DNA of 64,000 nt. Source: Aurantiochytrium sp. KH105 (Eukaryota; Sar; Bigyra; Thraustochytrida; Thraustochytriidae). The stretch covers positions 253,880 to 317,879 of the forward strand of contig BGKB01000005.1 in NCBI GenBank assembly GCA_003116975.1. The letters run 5' to 3'. A program made the translations under genes and the position numbers. The notes beneath the pieces were generated by a model. The model made no database searches. It had not been told where the DNA came from and saw only the letters and a program-made list of their open reading frames with translations. Positions 44,193 through 54,859 of the stretch are shown piece by piece (the stretch's first letter is position 1; each line of letters starts with the position of its first letter).

Positions 44193-45005
44193 AGACATAG
44201 CTGCTAGTCCACTCGCGAGGCCCCGCGGCCATGTTGCAGACGGCACCTTGACCGCGACAACACAACGATTGATTACTCCAAAGGAACCTCACTCTACGCA
44301 CCGGGCGAGGCGGCAACCATGCTGCGTTGCGCCCGTCGCGCTTTCTCGCGGACAGTCAGCTTCTTTTTTTCCCGTCTGTCTGCTCGTCCGCCCCTTCGTT
44401 GGTCCAGTCCCATTCCACTACCATTGCTACTCATAAAATCAAATTTATCGTTTGATTGGATACTTGTTTTGCGCACGTTACCTTGCTCTTCCTTTCTTGA
44501 TGGATGAAAGTACCCTTCCACCATGGCAGAAGGAGATTGTAGCAAGATTATTCGAGGATTTCGTTCATCATCAATTGTCCTGACAAAGGGCATTAGCATT
44601 TCGATTTGACTTGGGAACACATTACAAATTCGTTTTTGGTACTTTTTCTTTCTTTTCTTTTCTACACACGCGCCATGCGCAAGCTCATGGTTGATTGTGA
44701 GCTGTCGATAAAAGTCATCATTAAATGAGACAATGTAGATCTCATCACTGAAGGAAATATTAGAAAACGCCTCACGAAAAGACACGCTGGGACCAGCACC
44801 CACCCGCAAATATTATCATTGACCATGGCGAGAAAGGTTGGCATCAGAACCACTCCTCTACAAATCGTTCACCATGGCAAAGAGGGCTTATCGCAAGAGT
44901 ACTCGAGGCTTTTGTTGATTACCATTGGCCACGAAGGAGGGCATTGGTATTTTGACTGCCCACACATTGGGGAACCCTTCGGACACTTGGACCTTTCTGG
45001 AAATA
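44193..45005. pseudogene. Non-genic region with a decayed, duplicated coding-like cassette
   Basis: Two related segments, about 44520-44630 and 44872-44985, begin with (a)ccatggcaa/g and show shared spacing. On the minus strand both translate to related patterns (FPSQIEMLMPFV...PRIILL...AMV versus FPNVWAVKIPMPSFV...PRVLL...AMV). The second has an internal stop, and the flanking open frame (44294-44809) starts at a TTG. This looks like the remnant of a repeat-containing gene. The parent family is not recognised. Confidence 0.3.
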
Positions 45006-45554
45006 TCATCGAGAGGCGTTAGCACTCGGACTTCGTCCAGCGCTATCGGGTTCTTCCATGTTTGATGATCCTAGCCGCGGAGAAGCCCCGTTAAATTGGC
45101 TGGGATCTGGAAATTGCTCAAGATCCATAAAACCGCCCACGCCGGCTCCTCGTGCGCCAGATCCGCGAGTGTCATTCTCATGGTTAAAGGACCTCATCGG
45201 CAGACTTCGAGGCGACGACCTTGTGGAGCGAAGACTGGTCGAGGCGTCATTATCTCTTTTATTTTTGTCACCGACCAAGCTGACATCTTCTGGGTCGATA
45301 TTGAAGGCCGTCGAGTGAGGCCCAAAAGAGAACCAGCTCTTGCGAGCTCGAGCATCGTCGCGTCGAGCGAGTTCCAGGTCCTTTGCCATTCGCCTAATTT
45401 CGGTCTCTTGCGCGCGAATTTCCTCCAATGGTGGATCATTCCGTTTTTCGCCACGCTGCTGCTTGAATAGTAAATAGAACCCTGCCGCCAAGGTCAAGGT
45501 TAAAAGACCCACGCACGCCATGGACGCAGCCAAGAAGTCAGGGGGGATGCCCAT
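45006..45554 (-). CDS. Small single-pass membrane protein, unknown function
   Basis: From ATG 45554 (MGIPPDFLAASMACVG) there are 182 residues. One hydrophobic helix (~9-30) near the N-terminus is followed by a basic KQQRGEKR, suggesting a signal anchor with the C-terminus in the cytosol. A charged helix, RAQETEIRRMAKDLELARRD, follows and then a Ser/Arg/Asn-rich disordered tail. The upstream extension of the frame to 45920 comes from GC-rich leader and lacks a reason to be translated. No family is recognised. Confidence 0.5.
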   Translation of the reverse strand: MGIPPDFLAASMACVGLLTLTLAAGFYLLFKQQRGEKRNDPPLEEIRAQETEIRRMAKDLELARRDDARARKSWFSFGPHSTAFNIDPEDVSLVGDKNKRDNDASTSLRSTRSSPRSLPMRSFNHENDTRGSGARGAGVGGFMDLEQFPDPSQFNGASPRLGSSNMEEPDSAGRSPSANASR

Positions 45555-46022
45555 TGTTGCGTGAAACCGAGGTCGCGCAGCTTGTCCGTCCGTTCGCGTA
45601 TCTTCGCTCTCGCCCTCCTTTTCAGCTGCGCGCAGCGCGGCAGGCTCGGCGAAGGCGTTTTTCGCACGTGCCGCGCGTGCCCGTACACGCGAATCTCGCT
45701 CGCTTTTCTTCCCTTGCAAACCGCGCGTGCGTGTGAACGAAACGAGGGGGGGGGGACGGAAGGAGGGAGCACGCGCGCCCGCTTGACGCGGCGCGGGCGC
45801 GGGCGCGGGCTGTCGGTCTCCGGGAGGACTGGGGCGCAGCGGCACAGGGGCCCGCGCCACTCGGTGTGCTCCGAAGTGGATTTGTTGACTTTTTTGCGAG
45901 ACTTGTTTCGACTTGTTCACGAAAAGCTCGACTTGGTTGGTCTTTCTGTACTGCAGTGTATAGAGCCATACTACTACATGCCATGGATGCTGAAAAGCAG
46001 CCAGGGAAAAGGAGAGTCTATA
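45555..46022. other. Upstream region of the small membrane protein gene
   Basis: Contains a gcgggcgcgggcgcggg run and a poly-G patch near 45750. The right end abuts the inverted-repeat element. No gene is supported. Confidence 0.45.
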
Positions 46023-47186
46023 GGGTAAAACCTCCGATTTTCAACATCAATGTTAGAAAAATCATTTTTCGATCAAAAATCAACTTTTGGTTGTAGGAGT
46101 CGTGTAGAGCGTGCGAACGAGCATGGAGAGCTCGTAGTTTGATCAGTGAACGAACTCAGTCGATTGGTGTTGCTTGAGATCAATTATAGTTTGCAGATTT
46201 TTCCTCGCCACGGAGCCACCGACCTATGATTTCCACACGCAGATTTTGCGCAATGCTTCTGAGTCTGGTTTTAAGAACATACGTATTTTTGTATTGGTTT
46301 GCTTTTACCGGAATTGGTCTAGTGTTACTTTTCTCTACGAGACACCTTTACTATCTATTTCGCTTGTGGCGACGATTCCAGCTGACATAGGCCAGGATTA
46401 GCGATCTCAGGGAGTGATCGAATGAACTCTACGGTCATGCTAAAAAGTTGTGCACGTTTGGCTTGCCAAGGAAGGTTTTTATCCCATTGTTTGATCTTGG
46501 TCAAGTAGCTCACCAAATGGCAACGTTTAGCTTGCCGCCTGTGTACCCAGAAAGAGCAGCGTTTGCAAAAAGTGCCGCTTTCACGAGATCCTCCTCTTCC
46601 ATTGTATCCGGAACGCTCTCCGACGTTCCAGCTGGAACTTCATCAGCGTTCTGAGGAGGGTTTGGTTCGCGTGATGAGCTCGCCTCTTCTGAGACATGTT
46701 CCTCTGAGCTTGCAGAGAGGGAACGTACAAGCTCCAGCAGCTCTTGCCGAGACCGCTGAATCGAAACACGTTTCCCTGCGAGTTGTAGGACCTCCATGAG
46801 TTTTGTTTTTGTAATCTTGTCGTCTCGCGCAAACTCGAACGAGAAATCCTTATTGGAGTAGGAAAGCGCGGACACCTGCTTCTTCAACGAATTGTTTGAC
46901 CGTCTTCTGTTTCTTCGCCTTGATTGCAGCCTCACGGGACTTGTCTTGAGCCTCGATGCCTTTAAGTCGCTCGAGATCGTACATGTCCTTCGGCCGCCAG
47001 GAATCCATTGATACACGTTTTCTCATACAAATGTATTGGCCGGCTTATTAGGCTTATTTTATGGCCTATAAAAAATACCATTGATTTACAACATGGTCTT
47101 AGTGAGTAGTAGTTAACTCCTATACGATTTCTCGGGCGCCGATTCTGTAGCAAATCGGTGTGATGTGCAAATCGGAGGTTTTACCC
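46023..47186. mobile_element. Candidate DNA transposon or MITE with terminal inverted repeats and TA ends
   Basis: GGGTAAAACCTCCGATTT at 46023-46040 is repeated exactly in inverse at 47169-47186, and the similarity continues imperfectly for another ~12 bp inward. Both ends are flanked by TA, as expected for a Tc1/mariner-like TA target duplication. The 1164-bp interior is AT-richer than its surroundings. It contains no recognisable transposase, only a broken coding-like stretch on the minus strand. It is therefore probably a non-autonomous or degenerate copy. Confidence 0.65.
46510..47008 (-). pseudogene. Frameshifted coding-like stretch inside the inverted-repeat element
   Basis: From an ATG at 47008 a frame reads MDSWRPKDMYDLERLKG and on through a basic helix, then stops after 52 codons. 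A second minus-strand frame continues from about the same place with a coherent charged, helical sequence (KITKTKLMEVLQLAGKRVS...QELLELVRSLS) and an acidic tail to 46510. This second frame lacks its own early ATG. The pair looks like one gene split by a frameshift or an unrecognised intron. It could be an accessory element protein; family unknown. Confidence 0.35.
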
Positions 47187-47449
47187 TACATGACATCGTT
47201 CATGTAAATCTTGTAGTATCTGCACGATCCGATCAAAGCTATGTATAGTGATGCGTAGCTTCCCGTCCATAAGATTGCATCTCGTGACCGACCTGTAGTG
47301 CGAGCACAGATGAACAAAGGAAGAAGGCAAGACCAGGACAAGGCGAGGCGGTAATTCGTACGACATAGGTGCTATCGAAATTCATGCATGCATAAGATTA
47401 TTGAGTCGCCCTACCATGGTGGTGGAGGAAAGACAGCGAGCTAGCTAGC

Positions 47450-48610
<1,161 letters not shown>

Positions 48611-48715
48611 CTATTCTCTCCATTTGATTTCACCCCGCCCTCCCCGAGGTCCTGTCCTGCATCATGTCTCGCGCATCCGGGCCTCCTCGTCTTCCCGCCA
48701 AGCCCGTCTTCGGGG

Positions 48716-48755
48716 CCTCGCCTCGCCTCGCCTCGCCTCGCCTCGCCTCGCGTCG
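48716..48755. repeat. (CCTCG)n pentanucleotide repeat
   Basis: About seven to eight tandem cctcg units lie in the GAPDH upstream region. Confidence 0.9.
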
Positions 48756-49130
48756 CTTCATGCGCGTCGCGTCGGCGCAGCCCAGCCCGGGCCTCTCCTC
48801 GCGCGTAGTCTCCCTCTCCCTCGCGTCCTGTGCGTCCCTGTCACGGACGGCGTCCGGGTCCATCCTCACATCCCATCCATCATCCTCGTCCCAGCCCGCG
48901 CCGGCCGCCCCGCGCGGCGGCGGCGGCAGGGGCAAAGGCTGCGCGGCGGCGGGCGCGGCCGCGCGGCCTCCCGCGCGCGCGGGCGGCGGGCGCGGCGCCG
49001 CGGGCGGTGGCGGGGCCGCGCGTACTTACCGGTCTCGGTCCCGCGAGGTCTGTCTGCGGATTAGGATTTGGATTCGCGCTCGCTGCGGATCGCCGCCGCA
49101 AAGCAAACAAACTGCGGCTGGCCGCCGGCC

Positions 49131-49184
49131 GCAAGTCGGCTATGCGCGCGCGCAAGTGCGGAATCCGGCGGCCAACCCGAGTAT
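49131..49184 (+). promoter_or_regulatory. GCAAGT-N4-(A/T)AT element pair, plus a degenerate third copy
   Basis: GCAAGTCGGCTAT at 49131-49143 and GCAAGTGCGGAAT at 49152-49164 are 21 bp apart. A degenerate CCAACCCGAGTAT at 49172-49184 keeps the 20-bp step. The array is ~670 bp upstream of GAPDH and ~250 bp before the small plus-strand frame at 49434. Confidence 0.65.
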
Positions 49185-49433
49185 CTTTCCCCGCGGCCTT
49201 TCCTTCTTTCTTCCCCTGTTGCTGTTAGTTCCTCGGCGACCCGGAAAAGATCCAACGACGACACGAGAAACAAGGATACGCGATAGATACGCGAGACAAG
49301 TTGAGATAAGAGCGGCAACGTACGGCGAGTCGCGAGACGACGAGGACGGGCAGCCGGCCGTCTCGGGCGGGCTCGCAAGCGCGCTTCGCGAGCGGCGGCT
49401 CGAGCTCGAGCGCGACGCCTTGCTGGGGATGGA

Positions 49434-49637
49434 ATGAAGCTGTTCATGACGATGCAGCACGCCTCGCGCGCGGAGCTCGCGGCGCGCGAGAGGGACTTTT
49501 GTGCAGCGGGCGGAGGCGTTTTGTGCAGCTTCTGCGCGGCCGTCGCCGACGACTCCGAGGGCGGCGCGTCGGAGCGCCTCACTGCCGGCCGCGAAATGGC
49601 GGCGAAGGCAGCTAAGCTGCAGTCGGCGCTCAGCTGA
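49434..49637 (+). CDS. Possible small protein, 67 residues (weak)
   Basis: An ATG frame beginning MKLFMTMQHASRAELAARER with G/C-ending codons throughout, like real genes here. It is helical with a CSFC pair. The frame just upstream (to 49437) also looks coding-like (LASALRERRLELERDALLGM) and overlaps by four bases. A longer gene with an unseen intron or a sequencing frameshift is therefore possible. The GCAAGT array upstream would fit a real transcription unit. Confidence 0.3.
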   Translation: MKLFMTMQHASRAELAARERDFCAAGGGVLCSFCAAVADDSEGGASERLTAGREMAAKAAKLQSALS

Positions 49638-50315
49638 GCGCGAAAAAAGACAAGATCGGAGAGGCGGAGAACGGAGATGATGAGCGACATGCGAGGGGAG
49701 AAGAGAAGAGAGAGCGCAGGATGTGCGCGCGAAATTGGTCTTGGAAAGCGAATCTTCTGCCGGTGCCCAAGTGACCGACCTTGGCGAGCTAGGCCTACTA
49801 CGGGTGAACTGGCCGTCAAAGCTAAAGTGACGAAGCGAGGAGAGGCCAATAGCGAAGGGAGGAGTCGCGTATCTCTCCATTGATGCACGCGTATCTGTCC
49901 ATTGATGCACGCATTGGAAATGCGAATCTTGACGACGCGAGAGCATAGCATACAGTATGCCTTGCGCAGAAGAAAGACTCGTGGGAAAGCCAGACGTCGC
50001 CATCCTTCTTCACGTCAGTGACACGGCGCGCCACACGTGTCTGACACCAATCTGCATTCTCGAAAAACGACGCATTATACTTGCCTCAAAGCGAGCATGC
50101 GCGTCATTGCATCCATCGTGGCTACGAAGTCAGATCGTTACTTTCCAAATCGCGCCGACTACAGCACTCCCAACCGATAGGGGAGGAAAGATAAGCTATA
50201 GCGACTCACGAAGTTGCATTGATTTCTGGAGGCAAAACATCTTTTTTCCAGAAACAAAGAAGAATTGAACGAGACGGCAATGTAAAGTTAGTGCGCTTGT
50301 ATGGTGACTTGTACA

Positions 50316-50480
50316 ACTTGTCAAACTGCTTCTCCCAGCTTGCGTGCTGCTGCAACATCTATCTTGGCTCTTCTTGGCGGTGACACTTGCTGTGCTCGTT
50401 GTAACCTTGCTTCTCCAAGTCCGCGCAGTATTGCAACATTTATCTTGGCTCTCCATGGTTGTGACGTTGCTGTAGTCTCG
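50316..50480. repeat. Imperfect ~80-bp tandem duplication
   Basis: Units at ~50316-50398 and ~50397-50480 share cttgcttctcc..., ttgcaacat.tatcttggct and gtgac..ttgctgt. They are diverged by roughly a fifth of positions. Confidence 0.7.
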
Positions 50481-50721
50481 AATGAATGCTCCGAGCTTGG
50501 GCTTGCGCATTCTTTCTCACCGGCTTGAGCCGCATGTTCCAGTCCATCTCTATCAGGAGAAAGACAGGTGCATGGCAGTGCTTACCGATTGAATGCAAAG
50601 CCCGAGAGGCAGGCAGTACTGCCAACCGCCGACGGCCACCAGCTCCAGGCTGAAGTGTGTGCGTGCACACCAAGTTGGTACATTGAGGGTGTAGTACTTG
50701 CCTAGAATAAATCTATAGGGG

Positions 50722-50729
50722 TATAAAAA
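50722..50729 (+). promoter_or_regulatory. TATA box
   Basis: TATAAAAA lies ~93 bp before the ATG at 50815 of the multipass protein, a typical TATA position for a short leader. Confidence 0.45.
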
Positions 50730-50814
50730 CAGACTCGATCGCGCCAGCAATGGACTCCACACGGTCGACAGCCAACCAGCAAACCCGAAAGAGAGCGAAG
50801 AAAGGGCATTGAAA

Positions 50815-51729
50815 ATGGGGCGCGACGTCGAGGCCGTCGTTCCCGTTGGAGCGGGTGCAGACGACCTGAGCGGCGTGCAGCAACAGGCAGAAGCAAGCAT
50901 GCCAACTGCGCAAGAAGATGAGAGTGCGGTGGCAAAGAAGGCGATGGAGAAGCCAGAGATGAACATCGTGCATCGCAAGCTTCGAGGGCAGTATTTGAAA
51001 GGAAAAGGAGAGTCTGTGCTATTGAACCTCATTGCTTGTTCCTCAGAATGCGTTTTTGCCTTGCTGGTTGGCATGCAGGTCTACGAGGTCGATGCACCGG
51101 CAGGAATTGCACTCATCATTGTAGCTTTAATTATGCTCGTATCGCTCACATTTTGGCTTTGGGCAGAAAGTGGAGCCTCGGAGCACAAACAAATCGAGCG
51201 CGAGCTTCATGCGCAGTCCTTCAATGCCCTTGCCCTCATTGCTACGCTCGTCACTCTCTTGCTTTTTCCAGAGACAAAGTCACAAGTTATTGGGGATCCA
51301 GGCAATGTTCTTTTCCTTTTGCTGGGCACCCTAACTGACTTGTATGATGCGCTGATGCTCGTGAAAGCGCGCGCTGAGTTTATGCGAATCGTTGATTCAG
51401 CCCCCTGGTCGCAGGTCGTCATCGACGTTCTTGTCATGGCCCTCATCGTGGGTCCCGTTTGGTTTTTGGTGAGCATTCTGATGTTGTGCGTCGGCGTGGT
51501 CCTCGGCATGGTCGTTGGAGTCGTCGACTTGCTGATCAGGGCCCGCGACCTCTTCTCGTGCAGGACAACAGAAGATATTTCTGCGGAAAAGGACACATCA
51601 TCGAATGTCTCCACGTCTGACGATGACGAGTACGTCGATCCTGATGACGTTGATTTTGTGCAATGCACGTCAAGAATGCTGGTCTGTTTGGAGATTGATC
51701 TTATTGCTGTTGCCGTTCTCTTCTCCTGA
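50815..51729 (+). CDS. Multipass membrane protein, unknown family
   Basis: From ATG 50815 there are 304 residues; the frame opens two codons earlier at a TTG. The N-terminal ~65 residues are hydrophilic. About six hydrophobic segments follow, including LLNLIACSSECVFALLVG, AGIALIIVALIMLVSLTFWL, FNALALIATLVTLLLF, VLFLLLGTLTDLYDALML and a long pair VVIDVLVMALIVGPVWFLV / SILMLCVGVVLGMVVGVV. An acidic Ser/Asp loop and a final hydrophobic stretch end the protein. No family signature is recognised. A TATA box and short leader support a real gene. Confidence 0.6.
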   Translation: MGRDVEAVVPVGAGADDLSGVQQQAEASMPTAQEDESAVAKKAMEKPEMNIVHRKLRGQYLKGKGESVLLNLIACSSECVFALLVGMQVYEVDAPAGIALIIVALIMLVSLTFWLWAESGASEHKQIERELHAQSFNALALIATLVTLLLFPETKSQVIGDPGNVLFLLLGTLTDLYDALMLVKARAEFMRIVDSAPWSQVVIDVLVMALIVGPVWFLVSILMLCVGVVLGMVVGVVDLLIRARDLFSCRTTEDISAEKDTSSNVSTSDDDEYVDPDDVDFVQCTSRMLVCLEIDLIAVAVLFS

Positions 51730-52566
51730 GTAGGCGAATACCAAAATCACGTCTTCATGACAGGCACGGTCATTGAGGTGGAACGCACACTCGACGACCA
51801 AGGTAAAGCGGTTGCGCAATAAATACCGTCAGGTGCTACCACAAACTCTTTAAAAGGCGGCTTGTCTTCCGGAGCATTGGGCTTCTAGAAAGGAACAAAC
51901 CAAGGCTTTTCGTTGTCAAGCAGCAAGATGGTTATTGAAAGATTTTCTCCCCATTGATTTTACAACTCGTTTTGCCGTCGTGCCTTGTCAGGCCATAGTG
52001 CAACGCCGGGACGTCTCCTCTGTACCCGATTGGGCGACACATGCAGCTTACGTCTCTTGTTTCGTAGTGGTAAATTGGCAGATCAGAAGCGTCGGTAGTT
52101 GGCTGACCTCGGAACCCCCTCTCACCCCCCGCGACACGGAGCCCACGACCTCCTTCACCACCGTGCCGGTCACTTCCTTCCTTCCTTCCTTCCTTCCTTT
52201 CTTCGCTTCGCTGAAAACACAACACAGACAAGACGCTTCGCTTCGCTTCCGCGCGCTGCGCCCCTGGCGAGCTTGCGCCTTTTACGCCCAAGCCGACTCC
52301 AGATGCGTGCCATACTTGCCTTGTAGTAAAACGAGCTTCCGCCGTGCGTCACAACGCAGTTCTGTCTGTCACACGGTCCCCTGAAGCAAAGGTTGAAGGA
52401 GGTTGGACTACTTTACTAGGAGTACATTTGCGGACGTGGCGGGCAGGCCGACACTGGGACCGGAGACGGCGGCTGTGTCCCGCGAGGCCGAAGGCAAGCT
52501 AGCGCGCCGCTGCCGCAGACAAACTCGCAACTACTTTCTTGGAGAGAACCGCACTGCAGAACCACC
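51730..52566. other. Intergenic region upstream of the TM2 gene
   Basis: Contains a (CTTC)n run at about 52174-52201. No gene is supported. Confidence 0.45.
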
Positions 52567-53496
52567 ATGCACGCGCCCGGCGATCACTACGGTGCCCAGG
52601 TGCGCTTGGACGAGCCTTTGCAACGAAGCATGTACCCTGCAGGCGAAATCCCGGCAGCAAGAGTGGTGCACCACGTTGATGCGGAAGAGGACATCGAGGC
52701 AGCCAAGGTTGTTGCGCAAGAGAACCATGAGGGAAATGTGACATTTTCTGGCGAACCGGGAACTGGCGCATGCGCTCACCCAGAGAGCAGCGATACTGCT
52801 CATGTCCGCTTACCTTCTTTCGACTCCAACTCTTTGGTCGTGGGCCAAGACCTTTCGTGGTCGTCCATGTTCACTGTGACCTTGCTTCTTGGGTGGTCTG
52901 GCGCCCATCAATTCGCGTTGGGCCGCTTCAAATGGGGCTTTCTCTATGTTGCAACACTCGGTTTTCTCGGATGGGGCATCATTGTCGACTTGCTGAGCTT
53001 GCGGACGCTTTTAGATTCGCGATGCAAACATTTGAGGCTTGATGGGCACAATGACCTGCTCGTAGAGCGCCAAAATATGGCCCAGCGTGCACATGACAGT
53101 TATGTACTTTGGATTTTCGGCATGCTTGGTCTCCACCAATTCTACCTCGGCCGCACGCGCGTTGGCCTTTTGTACCTTTGCTCATTTGGGCTCTTTGGCA
53201 TGTACATTTTCGACTTAGTGCGCATCCCCGCTCTTTCGCGCGCCAACGCGGACGAATTACACGTTTTCGAGGCGTATCTCACACTCATTCCAGGAGGATT
53301 TTTTGGATTGCATCATTTCTACCTGGGAAATTGGAAGCTCGGCCTGCTCTATCTTTGCACGCTCGGTCTTTTGGGTTTTGGCTTTCTAATCGACCTCGTG
53401 CGACTCCCCTCCCTTGTACAAAAGGCCAACAAAGAGCGTGAAGCTGAGGACACTCAAGATGCTCGGCATCGTCAGCACGATATTACAAGAGCATGA
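52567..53496 (+). CDS. Triple TM2-domain membrane protein
   Basis: The 309-residue protein has a hydrophilic ~95-residue N-terminus and three consecutive TM2 modules, each a pair of membrane helices linked by a short turn. The diagnostic (H)QF-x-LG-R/N-x3-G core appears as GAHQFALGRFKWGFLYVATL, GLHQFYLGRTRVGLLYLCSF and GLHHFYLGNWKLGLLYLCTL, each ending in a D-L/I-V-R-x-P type motif. TM2 proteins usually carry one module; animal TM2D1-3 relate to Notch/amyloid processes and bacterial ones are uncharacterised. The N-terminus lacks a signal peptide, so it probably faces the cytosol. Function unknown. Confidence 0.85.
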   Translation: MHAPGDHYGAQVRLDEPLQRSMYPAGEIPAARVVHHVDAEEDIEAAKVVAQENHEGNVTFSGEPGTGACAHPESSDTAHVRLPSFDSNSLVVGQDLSWSSMFTVTLLLGWSGAHQFALGRFKWGFLYVATLGFLGWGIIVDLLSLRTLLDSRCKHLRLDGHNDLLVERQNMAQRAHDSYVLWIFGMLGLHQFYLGRTRVGLLYLCSFGLFGMYIFDLVRIPALSRANADELHVFEAYLTLIPGGFFGLHHFYLGNWKLGLLYLCTLGLLGFGFLIDLVRLPSLVQKANKEREAEDTQDARHRQHDITRA

Positions 53497-53662
53497 AAGT
53501 ATTCTGAAATAGGAAAGAAGAAAGCAACATTTGGCCTGTTTTATCGCAATCGACAATAAGTTTCCCCTTTTGATACGATAATTTGCTCAAGATTCCTCCA
53601 AGATGTGGCGAAGATTGATCAAAAGATGTCCCTTTACTCTCGTTCAGAGTTGGCATCATGTT

Positions 53663-54859
53663 TCAATTTTCGAGATAAACGGTAAGACCAGGCTGCAATG
53701 TGGTACGTAATTGTGCGAGGACTTGTGCCTTTTGATCCATTACACGCGCAGTCTCCGACGGCTTGCGCACCTTGATTGCAACTTTCTTTGCACCTGGAGA
53801 CCAAGGAATCAGTTCAGAAACCTTGCGCGAGACCACGCCAGAAACTGCAGTTTTCACCATTTGTGTAACGAAAAGAGTTGCCACACCATGCGTCACGTGC
53901 GCAAGCGGGGGCTGGCGCATGGATGCGCGCATAGACGCCGTGGGCCGTCTCTTGAAACTTTGATCAACAGTGCGCTGCAAGAGACCCATCTCAGTCTCAA
54001 CGCGCTTGCCCACGCGAGTGCGCGAAACGTTTTGTTGCTCCTCACGACGAGTTCGTCGCAAGGTTGCGTCGCGCTCGTATTGTGAAAGATTTCGGATATA
54101 CGGGGTCCGCACCTCGAGCCTGGGTTCGATGCGCGGTCTCCGTTTTGCTGCGACATGCCTTCGTCTCCGTTCTGCCGAGAGCGACCGCAACAAGACCTCA
54201 CTCGTCGGAGTCTTCACGAGCTTGCGAGGGGGTGAATCTGGGAGTACGAGGTCTCGTTGTTGTTGTTGTTGTTGTTGATGTTGATGTTGATGTTTTCGTA
54301 CTTGCTTAAGAGCGCGCATTTTGGCCTTGTGAACCGCGGCGACTTCCTTACAAATGTCCATACGTCGCTGAATGATGCTGAGGCGCTCCTCACGGACGCG
54401 TCTCAGCCGCTCGAGGTACACTTGCATTCGTCGACAGTCGTCCTCGAGGCCCTCCTTGGTAATAAATGGTTTTGCGGCAACAATGCGTCGCAAAAAGGCA
54501 ACATTAGAGACAAAGAGCTCCTTTTGCTGAATGGCGGCGTGCTCAGCGCGCGCGGACTTATTGCGCGCGCCCTTTGGTCGCCGAGGAGCCAAGGTATCGA
54601 CTGCGGGTTCCACGTGGGCAATTTTCTTTCCCAGCGCGTAGTTCTCTGCATCGATGCGGCGCTGCAAGGCGCGACGTCGAAGCTCGCGGGCGGCAGTCCT
54701 GTGCTGCACATACCTTGTGCGATAACTTGGTTCTTTTCGCGAGGAGACAGGCACGTGAGGCCGGATGCCGGCCTTGAGCCGCGTCACATGGCCCTGAAAG
54801 GTTCTGGTGCTCTCCTCGTGCCTCCAGCGACTCCAGTGCAGCTCGCTGCTCTGCGCCAT
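53663..54859 (-). CDS. Basic helical protein, possibly CFAP97/Hemingway-like
   Basis: The start at ATG 54859 (MAQSSELHWSRW) gives 398 residues; 127 earlier codons look like leader. The N-terminal region has ARELRRRALQRRIDAENYAL followed by GKKIAHVEP, then NVAFLRRIVAAKPFITKEGL and YLERLRR. This recalls the CFAP97 pattern of RI-x-x-EN-x-x-L-x-x-RI followed by a kP-x-id block, found in ciliary proteins. The rest is Arg/Gln-rich, with an HQHQHQQQQQQQ tract from a gtt/gat trinucleotide repeat. A more ordered C-terminal end follows (ATLFVTQMVKTAVSGVVSRK). The CFAP97 assignment is tentative. Confidence 0.45.
   Translation of the reverse strand: MAQSSELHWSRWRHEESTRTFQGHVTRLKAGIRPHVPVSSRKEPSYRTRYVQHRTAARELRRRALQRRIDAENYALGKKIAHVEPAVDTLAPRRPKGARNKSARAEHAAIQQKELFVSNVAFLRRIVAAKPFITKEGLEDDCRRMQVYLERLRRVREERLSIIQRRMDICKEVAAVHKAKMRALKQVRKHQHQHQQQQQQQRDLVLPDSPPRKLVKTPTSEVLLRSLSAERRRRHVAAKRRPRIEPRLEVRTPYIRNLSQYERDATLRRTRREEQQNVSRTRVGKRVETEMGLLQRTVDQSFKRRPTASMRASMRQPPLAHVTHGVATLFVTQMVKTAVSGVVSRKVSELIPWSPGAKKVAIKVRKPSETARVMDQKAQVLAQLRTTLQPGLTVYLEN

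Larger units (their letters stand above)
49638..50814. other. Intergenic region with a 22-bp tandem duplication and an ~80-bp duplication
   Basis: A 22-bp unit (cgcgtatctstccattgatgca) is repeated twice at about 49868-49911. An ~80-bp imperfect tandem duplication is at 50316-50480. A TATA-like box is at 50722. Short frames overlying the duplication are not convincing. Confidence 0.45.

Noticed and set aside
42354-44246. 630-codon minus-strand frame opposite NDUFA9 and its upstream region
   Set aside because: Arises from strong GC3 bias of NDUFA9; includes low-complexity Arg/Pro/Ser sequence across the promoter.
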